A DNA stretch of 9,644 bases from NCBI GenBank assembly GCA_050329575.1, contig JBHJOP010000117.1:1-9644 (forward strand), read 5' to 3'. The position numbers and the translations under genes are program-made. How positions within the stretch are numbered: position 1 is the stretch's first letter; each line of letters opens with the position of its first letter. Origin of the DNA: JAUXFS01 sp050329575. Its GTDB lineage: Bacteria > Pseudomonadota > Alphaproteobacteria > Rhodospirillales > Defluviicoccaceae. The notes under the pieces are model-generated. The model made no database searches and was not told the origin of the DNA. It worked only from the letters and a program-made list of their open reading frames with translations. Shown in pieces: positions 1-6,761 of this stretch.

Positions 1-19
1 CGGCCGCCCGCCGGCCGCC

Positions 20-86
20 CGACGCCCAGGCCCGACGCCCAGGCCGACCGCCCGGGCCCACCGCTCGGGCCCACCGCTCGGGCCCG
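20..86. repeat. GC-rich 13-bp tandem repeat array next to argG 3' end
   Basis: Two perfect 13-bp units (cgacgcccaggcc at 20-32 and 33-45) are followed by three units of a related 13-mer (ccgcccgggccca at 48-60, then ccgctcgggccca at 61-73 and 74-86, the last ending in g). An 11-bp near-duplicate of cggccgcccg occupies the first 20 bases. A small hairpin (CCGAC/GTCGG arms around GGC, within 84-96) lies just beyond the argG stop on the minus strand and could help end argG transcription, but no T-run follows. The array continues to the window edge, so its full extent is unknown. No coding signal is seen in it. Confidence 0.7.
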
Positions 87-101
87 ACGGCGTCGGTGGG
101 C

Positions 102-1310
<1,209 letters not shown>

Positions 1311-1351
1311 GGAACCCCCGCTCTCGTCGCCCGGCACCCGGTCGGCGGCGG

Positions 1352-1379
1352 AGTATAGGGAAAAGCGCCGGCCCGGCAA
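1352..1379 (-). promoter_or_regulatory. sigma70-type promoter of argG
   Basis: Read on the minus strand, a -35-like TTGCCG (1379-1374) is followed after 16 nt by TATACT (1357-1352), a close match to the -10 consensus. Transcription would begin near 1345, about 35 nt before the argG ATG. The short AT-rich patch stands out in very GC-rich surroundings. A small GC palindrome followed by four Ts overlaps the -35 and might be a weak terminator for the upstream DsbA-like gene. I see no obvious arginine-repressor box. Confidence 0.5.
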
Positions 1380-1388
1380 GGCCGCTGC

Positions 1389-2078
1389 TCACCCCCGCAT
1401 CCAGGCCTCGAGCGGCGCCCGCAGCGCTTCGAACGGCTGGTAGCCGAGGGTCAGCAGGGCGAAGCCGGCGGCGTCGGCGAGCACCACCGCGGGAAAGCCG
1501 GTCACGCCGAGCGCCTGGGCGAGGCGGAAGTCGGCGCGCGTCGCCGCGACGATCTCGACGGCGTCGAACACGCCCCGGAACGCCGCGCCGTCGACGCCGG
1601 TGGTCCGTTCGGCGATCGCCGCCAGGGTGTCGATGCGGGTGACGTCGCGGCCCTCGGCGTAGAACGCCCGCTGCACCGCCGTGAAATAGCCGAGCGCCGC
1701 CGCCGGTGCCAGGTTGCGGACGGCGACGACGGCGCGGCACGCCGCTTCGGTGTCGTAGACGAAGCCGTCGCGGTCGAAGAAATCGAACGCGAACGGCTGG
1801 CCGGTGGCCTCGCGGACCTGCTCCCAGTGGTGGCGGACATCGGCCTTGGCGCGGTCGTCCATGGCGCGCGTCTCGCCGGCGCGCAGGCCGCCGACCACCA
1901 GCCGCAGCGGCGCCCGGTCGCCGTGCGCCGCGTCGATGGCGGCGATCACCGGCGCGAACCCCCAGCACCACGAGCACATCGGATCGGCGACATAGAGGAT
2001 CCGCCGGCCGGCCGCGGGCGTCTCGCCGGCCCGCCCCGTGTCGCCGGCCCGCCCCGTGTCGCTGTCGTCGTCCCCCAT
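1389..2078 (-). CDS. DsbA-family thioredoxin-fold protein (FrnE/COG3531-like), cytosolic
   Basis: The 229-residue product is a DsbA-family thioredoxin-fold protein, probably a thiol-disulfide oxidoreductase or isomerase. The active-site motif CSWC is at residues 35-38 within DPMCSWCWGF, a form typical of the FrnE / COG3531 branch. A helical insertion follows, then TGFPAVV with the cis-proline (Pro196) that faces the active site in thioredoxin folds. There is no signal peptide, so it should act in the cytosol, unlike periplasmic DsbA; its substrate is unknown. The start at 2078 is set by a strong Shine-Dalgarno (GGAGGA, complement of 2087-2092) 8 nt upstream. The open frame extends 37 codons further but overlaps the intergenic control region. 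An 18-bp duplication gives the N-terminus a repeated DTGRAG peptide ahead of the fold. It is divergent from moaA and upstream of argG. A role beside GST-kappa/2-hydroxychromene isomerase-type enzymes cannot be excluded. Confidence 0.87.
   Translation of the reverse strand: MGDDDSDTGRAGDTGRAGETPAAGRRILYVADPMCSWCWGFAPVIAAIDAAHGDRAPLRLVVGGLRAGETRAMDDRAKADVRHHWEQVREATGQPFAFDFFDRDGFVYDTEAACRAVVAVRNLAPAAALGYFTAVQRAFYAEGRDVTRIDTLAAIAERTTGVDGAAFRGVFDAVEIVAATRADFRLAQALGVTGFPAVVLADAAGFALLTLGYQPFEALRAPLEAWMRG
2023..2058. repeat. 18-bp perfect tandem duplication inside the DsbA-like gene
   Basis: The unit tcgccggcccgccccgtg occurs at 2023-2040 and again at 2041-2058. It is in frame, so it duplicates six residues (DTGRAG) in the low-complexity N-terminal leader, upstream of the first beta strand. 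It looks like a recent slippage event with no effect on the catalytic fold. Confidence 0.85.
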
Positions 2079-2134
2079 GCCCTCGCTCCTCCGTCCGTGA
2101 TCAGCATATCGGCAACGGCGCGGGCGCGGAATCC

Positions 2135-2154
2135 TTTCGCGGGACATCGCGAAA
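2135..2154. promoter_or_regulatory. inverted repeat TTTCGCG-N6-CGCGAAA, candidate operator between divergent genes
   Basis: The arms 2135-2141 and 2148-2154 are perfect reverse complements, seven bases each, around the 6-nt centre gacat-type spacer (2142-2147). The 20-bp overall symmetry suits a dimeric DNA-binding protein. It lies between the DsbA-like gene (start 2078, minus) and moaA (start 2228 or 2195, plus). A possible minus-strand -10 (TATGCT, complement of 2103-2108) is about 27 nt away, and a CCATAT element (2163-2168) might serve moaA. I do not recognise the regulator. A stem-loop acting in a moaA leader RNA is an alternative. Confidence 0.4.
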
Positions 2155-2227
2155 TGTGCTACCCATATCGCAACGAAGAGCAAGAACATCGGCCGTGAGC
2201 CGGCTGCGACGGGAGGACACGCCGGAG

Positions 2228-3271
2228 GTGGACGCCAGTGGACCCGTTGATGCGGTCGCCGCGCCCAGCGCCGTGCCGCTCGTCGATCCGTTCGGCAGGC
2301 GGGTGACCTACCTCCGGGTGTCGGTCACCGACCGCTGCGATTTTCGCTGCGTCTACTGCATGGCCGAGCACATGACCTTCCTGCCGAAGGTGGAGGTCCT
2401 GACCCTCGAGGAACTCGACCGCATCGCCTCGGCGTTCGTCCGCCTCGGGGTCCGCAAGATCCGGATCACCGGCGGCGAGCCGCTGGTGCGCCGCGGCATC
2501 ATCAGCCTGTTCCGGGCCATGGCCCGCCACATCGAGCAGGGCGCCCTCGACGAGCTGACGCTGACCACCAACGCCAGCCGGCTCGCGGTCTACGCCGAAG
2601 AGCTCTCCGCCTGTGGCGTGCGCCGCGTCAATGTCTCGCTCGATACCCTCGATGCCGCGACCTTCAGGAAGATCACCCGCATCGGGGACTTCGAACGGGT
2701 GATGGCCGGGCTGGCGGCGGCGCAGCGGGCCGGCCTCGCGATCAAGATCAACGTCGTCGCGCTGAAGGGGGTCAACGAGCACGAGCTCGCGGACATGGTC
2801 GCGTGGTGCGGCGACCGCGGCTTCGACATGACGATCATCGAGGTGATGCCGATGGGCGACATCGGTGGCGAGGACCGGTTCGACCAGTTCCTGCCGGTGA
2901 GCGAGGTCGAGCGCCGGCTCGGCGAGCGCTGGACGCTGCAGGCGATCGACTATCGCAGCGGCGGGCCGGCCCGCTACGTGCGGGTGGCGGAGACCGGCCG
3001 CCGGCTCGGCTTCATCACGCCGCTGACCCACAACTTCTGCGAGGGCTGCAACCGGGTGCGGCTCACCTGCACCGGCACCCTCTACATGTGTCTCGGCCAG
3101 AGCGACGCCACCGACCTGCGCGCGCCGGTGCGCGCCAGTGCCGAGGACCACCCGCTCGAGGCCGCCATCCGCGGGGCGATCTCCCGCAAGCCGAAGGGCC
3201 ACGATTTCGTCATCGATCGCGACCAGAGGGCGCCGGCGGTCCGACGTCACATGAGCGTCACCGGCGGTTGA
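2228..3271 (+). CDS. moaA: GTP 3',8-cyclase (molybdenum cofactor biosynthesis protein A)
   Basis: MoaA is a radical-SAM enzyme that rearranges GTP to 3',8-cyclo-GTP, the first step of molybdopterin synthesis in the cytosol, acting with MoaC. The N-terminal SAM cluster motif CxxxCxxC is Cys37/Cys41/Cys44, followed by TGGEP (81-85). The second [4Fe-4S] site, which binds GTP, is CxxCx13C at Cys271/Cys274/Cys288. The protein ends in Gly-Gly (346-347), the conserved tail essential in MoaA, so the gene is complete. The start is uncertain. I chose GTG 2228, with GGGAGG at 2211-2216, giving 347 residues. GTG 2195 is also in frame (358 residues) but has a weaker ribosome site. Conserved family sequence begins only near residue 16. 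No moaB/C/D/E or mogA gene lies nearby, so the pathway must be encoded elsewhere. Confidence 0.97.
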   Translation: MDASGPVDAVAAPSAVPLVDPFGRRVTYLRVSVTDRCDFRCVYCMAEHMTFLPKVEVLTLEELDRIASAFVRLGVRKIRITGGEPLVRRGIISLFRAMARHIEQGALDELTLTTNASRLAVYAEELSACGVRRVNVSLDTLDAATFRKITRIGDFERVMAGLAAAQRAGLAIKINVVALKGVNEHELADMVAWCGDRGFDMTIIEVMPMGDIGGEDRFDQFLPVSEVERRLGERWTLQAIDYRSGGPARYVRVAETGRRLGFITPLTHNFCEGCNRVRLTCTGTLYMCLGQSDATDLRAPVRASAEDHPLEAAIRGAISRKPKGHDFVIDRDQRAPAVRRHMSVTGG

Positions 3272-3288
3272 CGGCGCGGCGAGCGCCG
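3272..3288 (+). terminator. GC hairpin directly after moaA stop, possible terminator
   Basis: CGGCGC (3272-3277) and GCGCCG (3283-3288) form a 6-bp stem with a 5-nt loop starting right after the moaA TGA. There is no U-tract, so it does not meet the standard intrinsic-terminator pattern. It may only mark the 3' end or assist termination before the AT-rich xrtD promoter region. Confidence 0.3.
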
Positions 3289-3320
3289 CCGCCCGGTCGT
3301 CATGCCCTCCAGCGCCGCCG

Positions 3321-3386
3321 TCAATTAACCATTTGTAATGCGTTCATCGGCGATCAAGTGTCGTATTCTCGGCGCGTTTTTCTACT
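3321..3386 (+). promoter_or_regulatory. AT-richer promoter region of the xrtD operon with CtrA-like half-site
   Basis: This stretch is clearly less GC-rich than its surroundings. It contains TTAACCAT (3325-3332), which matches the alphaproteobacterial CtrA half-site as I know it. It also has a possible -10 TATTCT (3364-3369), with only a poor -35 (GTTCAT, 3342-3347). If that -10 is used, the transcript starts about 11 nt before the xrtD ATG, nearly leaderless, which would fit the absence of a Shine-Dalgarno there. The TGGCAC-N5-TTGC sigma54 pattern linked to PrsR/PrsK in some exosortase systems was looked for and not found. No binding is shown; this is a motif reading. Confidence 0.35.
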
Positions 3387-5027
3387 ATGCGGAGCAAGAC
3401 TGCCTTGACGGATCAAGTGAGGGTCGGAGGGTCTTGGTGGCTGTGGCTTTCCGCCCTGGTCATGATCGGCGCGATGGGGGTGACGTTCGCCGACGGCGTC
3501 ACGCACATGGTCAAGCAATGGGCGAGCGAGGAGTACAGCCACGCCTATCTGATCCCCCTCCTGAGCGGTCTGATGATCTGGGCGCGACGCCAGGAGCTGG
3601 CCGCGGTCGAGGTCAGCGGCGCGTGGATCGGGGTGGTGATGGTGTTGATGGGGGTCGCGGCCGCCCTGTTCGGCGAGCTCAGCACGATCTACACCGTCAT
3701 CCAGTACGGCTTCCTGTTGACCATCTGGGGCCTGGTCACCGCCTGGGTGGGCTGGCGCGGCGTTCGTATCATCTGGGCGCCGCTGCTCTACTTGGTCTTC
3801 GTCGTGCCGTTGCCGGGCTTTCTCTATCAGGGATTGTCGGGCCATCTGCAGCTCGTCTCGTCGCAGATCGGCGTGTGGTTCGTCCGCCTGTTCGGGATCA
3901 CCGTCTTCCTCGAGGGTAACGTGATCGACCTCGGGGTCTACAAGCTGCAGGTCGTCGAGGCCTGCAGCGGTCTGCGCTACCTGTTCCCGCTCACCAGTTT
4001 CGGATTCCTGTGCGCCTACCTCTATCGCGGCAGTTGGTGGCAGAAGGGGCTGATCCTCGCTTCGGCGGTGCCGTTCACCATTCTGCTGAACAGCTTCCGG
4101 ATCGGCGTCATCGGGGTGCTGGTCGAGCATTTCGGGATCGAGATGGCGGAGGGGTTCCTGCACTTCTTCGAGGGTTGGATCATCTTCCTGGCCGGCGTCG
4201 GTCTGCTGTTCGCCTTGATGTGGGTGTTCGCGCGCCTGTCGGGGCGGCGGGGTTCGCTGCAGGACCTGATCAGCCTCGAGCTGTTATGGCCGACCGGCTC
4301 GCAGCCGCCGCCGGCGGGCCGCGCGCCCGCTGCGAAAGACGCCGCACCGACCGCCACCCGCGGGTTGATGCGTCGTGGCTCCTCGCGCACCGTCACCGCG
4401 GCGGCCGTGTTGCTGGCGGTGGGGGCGCTGGCCATGAACACGGTGCCGGCGCGCTCCGAACTGGTGCCGGAGTGGAGGAACTTCGCGACCTTTCCGATGC
4501 GGCTCGGCGAGTGGCACGGCCAGAGCGAGGCGATGGAGAAGGTGTTCCTCGACACCCTGAGACTGGACGACTACGTGCTCGCCGACTACAACCGCTCCGG
4601 AGAGCAGGCTCCCGTCAACCTCTACGTCGCCTACTACGGATCGCAACGCAAAGGGGCATCGGTGCACTCGCCACGGTCCTGCATCCCTGGCGGTGGCTGG
4701 GAGATCAGCGGTCTGTCGGCGGTGAAGATCGATGGGGTAGGACCAGAGGACGGCCCGCTGTGGGTCAATCGCGCGGTCGTCGCCAAGGGTTCGGAGCAAC
4801 AAGTGGTCTATTACTGGTTCGATCAGCGCGGTCGACAGATGACCAACGAATACGTCGTCAAGTGGATGATCTTCTGGGATGCGCTGAGGACCAACCGGAC
4901 GGACGGGGCCCTGGTGCGATTGGTGACACCGGTCGTGGTCGGCGAGGGCGTCGCGGGAGCCGAGGCGCGTTTGTCGAGCTTCCTGAGAGAGGCCTATCCC
5001 GCGGTCGCCGCCTACGTGCCGAATTGA
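3387..5027 (+). CDS. xrtD: VPLPA-CTERM-type exosortase XrtD fused to EpsI domain
   Basis: Exosortases are inner-membrane cysteine transpeptidase-like proteins that cleave substrates with a C-terminal PEP-CTERM or VPLPA-CTERM tail during export to the surface. Residues 1-285 form the exosortase core of about eight membrane helices. The expected catalytic residues are Cys193 (in VEACSGLRYLF), Arg238 (NSFRIG) and His259 (EGFLHFFEGW). The GIEMAEGFLHFFEGW pattern fits XrtD better than XrtA. A Pro/Ala-rich linker (about 301-330) leads to a membrane segment (336-350) and then a periplasmic EpsI domain with HSPRSCIPGGGW (427-438) and a C-terminal WMIFWDALRTNRTDGALVR block. The 546-residue length suits the XrtD fusion form. 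ATG 3387 has no clear ribosome site; GTG 3417 is a shorter in-frame alternative. It heads a three-gene run with a transferase 37 nt downstream. No substrate gene is in the window. The XrtD subtype is my reading of the motifs; the exosortase-EpsI assignment is firm. Confidence 0.94.
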   Translation: MRSKTALTDQVRVGGSWWLWLSALVMIGAMGVTFADGVTHMVKQWASEEYSHAYLIPLLSGLMIWARRQELAAVEVSGAWIGVVMVLMGVAAALFGELSTIYTVIQYGFLLTIWGLVTAWVGWRGVRIIWAPLLYLVFVVPLPGFLYQGLSGHLQLVSSQIGVWFVRLFGITVFLEGNVIDLGVYKLQVVEACSGLRYLFPLTSFGFLCAYLYRGSWWQKGLILASAVPFTILLNSFRIGVIGVLVEHFGIEMAEGFLHFFEGWIIFLAGVGLLFALMWVFARLSGRRGSLQDLISLELLWPTGSQPPPAGRAPAAKDAAPTATRGLMRRGSSRTVTAAAVLLAVGALAMNTVPARSELVPEWRNFATFPMRLGEWHGQSEAMEKVFLDTLRLDDYVLADYNRSGEQAPVNLYVAYYGSQRKGASVHSPRSCIPGGGWEISGLSAVKIDGVGPEDGPLWVNRAVVAKGSEQQVVYYWFDQRGRQMTNEYVVKWMIFWDALRTNRTDGALVRLVTPVVVGEGVAGAEARLSSFLREAYPAVAAYVPN

Positions 5028-5064
5028 CGCGACGGAACGGTCGACCTCGGGTCGGGTCCGCACG

Positions 5065-6693
5065 ATGACACACTTCTTCAGTTTCGTGCTGGCACTGTTC
5101 GTGACCCTGGTGGCGATCCCGGCCCTCAGCAGCCGGGCGGGGCGTCTGCGGCTGGTCGACATCCCCGACGAGCGAAAGGTGCACACGGTGGCGATACCGC
5201 GCTGCGGCGGGATCGCCATCGCGGTCGGCACGGCGATCCCGGTGCTGATGTGGGTTCCGCTCGATCGGACGGTCACGAGCTACCTGCTCGGCGCTGCGAT
5301 CATCGTCGCCTTCGGGGTCTGGGACGACGTCGTAACGCTCGGCTATCGCTGGAAGCTGCTCGGACAGACGCTGGCGGTCGCGGTGGTGATGGCCGGGGGC
5401 GTCACGATCGAACACCTCCCGCTGTTCGGCCTCGATCCCGCCCCGCAATGGCTGACGATCCCGCTGACGGTGGTGTTTCTGCTCGGCATCACCAACGCCG
5501 TGAACCTGTTCGACGGCCTCGACGGGTTGGCGGGAGGATGCGTTCTGTTGACGCTGAGCGCGGTGGCGACACTCGCGTACCTCGGCCAGGGCGACCCCGT
5601 GACCCTGATCGTGGTGGCCCTCGCCGGCAGCATCTTCGGCTTCCTTCGCTACAACACCCACCCCGCCTCGGTGTTCATGGGCGACGCCGGAAGCCAGTTT
5701 CTGGGCTTCTCGACCGCGGTCGCGACCATTCTGCTGATCGAGCACTGCGACCAGGCGCTGAACCCCGGTCTGGCCCTGCTGGTGCTGGGCCTGCCGATCC
5801 TCGATACCGTCACCGTGATGGTTGAACGCGTGATCGCCGGCCGCTCGCCGTTTGCGGCCGACCGCAACCATCTCCATCACAAGCTCCTCGCGGTCGGATT
5901 CAGCCACTACGAGGCGGTGTCGCTGATCTACGTCGTGCAGGCGGTGATGGTTCTGGCGGGGTTCGGACTGCGCTACGAATCGGACGCGGTGGTGCTGTCG
6001 GCGTTCGCGCTGATCTCGGCGAGCGTGCTGATCCCGCTGCTATGGTTGAAGTCGACGGGGCGACGCATCCGATCGGAAGAGCCCGCCGTGGGCGTCCCCA
6101 TGGAGCGGCGGAACCTGTGGTTGCGGCAGTGGACCCGGCTTCCGGATCTCACCCGCAATGTCGTGAGCGGCGGGGTCGCGGCCTTCATGCTGGTCGGCGC
6201 CCTCGCGCCCCACCGGGTCTCCGCCGATGTCGCCGTGCTGGCGGTGTGCGTGGTCGGCCTGTGGCTCGGCGCGCGACTGCTGTTGCGCGAACGCTCGACG
6301 GTGATCGAGCGCATGACCGTCTATCTCGCGGCCATTCTGGCGGCGTACCTGGTCGCCAAATGGCAGGCCGACGCGGGGACCGTGCGCTGGCTGGTGGGAG
6401 CGTACCTGATCGCGCTCACGGCCGCCCTGGTGCTGGCGATCCGATTGACTCGGCGGGATCTGTTTCAGGTCACGCCGCAGGATCTGCTGATCCTGTTCCT
6501 CGCGTTCTCCATCCCCAACCTGTCCGGAGACGCGTTTACGGAACTGCGGATCGGCGAAACGGCGATCATGCTGCTGGTGCTGTTCTACGCCAGCGAGTTC
6601 GTCCTGACCCGCAGCGATCGCGGCTGGCGGGGAATCGAGGTGATGTCGGTGGCCACCCTGGGCGTGATCGGCATCCGCGGTCTGTTGATCTAG
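5065..6693 (+). CDS. MraY/WecA-family polyprenyl-phosphate sugar-1-phosphate transferase with extra C-terminal membrane domain
   Basis: This integral membrane enzyme (542 residues) should transfer a sugar-1-phosphate, probably HexNAc, from a UDP-sugar to undecaprenyl phosphate, starting a lipid-linked glycan at the cytosolic face of the inner membrane. Family motifs are DIPDERKVH (32-40), the Mg-binding WDD (86-88), NLFDGLDGLAGG (147-158), FMGDAGSQFLG (204-214) and the C-terminal histidine motif RNHLHHK (267-273), which is typical of WecA-like rather than MraY enzymes. The catalytic core ends near 330. Ordinary WecA-type enzymes are about 340-370 residues, but this one has about 210 more, with several hydrophobic segments (about 366-381, 387-405, 418-432, 441-459, 473-484, 498-513). 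ATG 5065 follows xrtD by 37 nt; its ribosome site is weak and a small CGACC/GGTCG hairpin (5042-5054) sits in front. The sugar is not predictable. It is probably co-transcribed with xrtD and the TPR lipoprotein, and likely supplies the polysaccharide side of the surface system. Confidence 0.92.
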   Translation: MTHFFSFVLALFVTLVAIPALSSRAGRLRLVDIPDERKVHTVAIPRCGGIAIAVGTAIPVLMWVPLDRTVTSYLLGAAIIVAFGVWDDVVTLGYRWKLLGQTLAVAVVMAGGVTIEHLPLFGLDPAPQWLTIPLTVVFLLGITNAVNLFDGLDGLAGGCVLLTLSAVATLAYLGQGDPVTLIVVALAGSIFGFLRYNTHPASVFMGDAGSQFLGFSTAVATILLIEHCDQALNPGLALLVLGLPILDTVTVMVERVIAGRSPFAADRNHLHHKLLAVGFSHYEAVSLIYVVQAVMVLAGFGLRYESDAVVLSAFALISASVLIPLLWLKSTGRRIRSEEPAVGVPMERRNLWLRQWTRLPDLTRNVVSGGVAAFMLVGALAPHRVSADVAVLAVCVVGLWLGARLLLRERSTVIERMTVYLAAILAAYLVAKWQADAGTVRWLVGAYLIALTAALVLAIRLTRRDLFQVTPQDLLILFLAFSIPNLSGDAFTELRIGETAIMLLVLFYASEFVLTRSDRGWRGIEVMSVATLGVIGIRGLLI

Positions 6694-6712
6694 GGTGGCG
6701 GGAACGCTCCGC

Positions 6713-6752
6713 CTGGAATGATGCTGGGGGATCTGGAATGATGCTGGGGGAT
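6713..6752 (+). repeat. perfect 20-bp tandem duplication over the start region of the TPR lipoprotein gene
   Basis: Two identical 20-bp units (6713-6732 and 6733-6752) follow each other with no spacer. Each contains ATGATG followed by CTGGGGG. Both lie in the gap between the transferase stop (6691-6693) and the lipoprotein gene. Each GGGGG run can act as a weak ribosome site for the next ATG downstream. Because 20 is not a multiple of 3, gain or loss of a unit would change the frame relation of the upstream ATGs. Confidence 0.9.
6718..6741 (+). other. possible 7-codon leader ORF overlapping an in-frame start of the TPR gene
   Basis: From ATG 6718 the frame reads MMLGDLE and stops at TGA 6739-6741. 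The stop overlaps the ATG at 6738 in an ATGA arrangement, and that ATG is in the frame of the downstream lipoprotein gene. This could provide translational coupling. It arises from the tandem duplication and has only a distant GC-rich purine stretch as ribosome site, so it may not be translated. Confidence 0.25.
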
Positions 6753-6761
6753 GGCTGTCAA

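Noticed and set aside
1706..2227. N-terminal extension of the moaA frame
   Set aside because: The extra 170 or so residues are Arg/Pro/Ala-rich and overlap the DsbA-like gene on the other strand. MoaA homology begins near the start of YLRVSVTDRC.
2159..3250. A 363-codon minus-strand open frame opposite moaA
   Set aside because: moaA is certain from its cluster cysteines; this frame shows no family features and is a GC-bias shadow.
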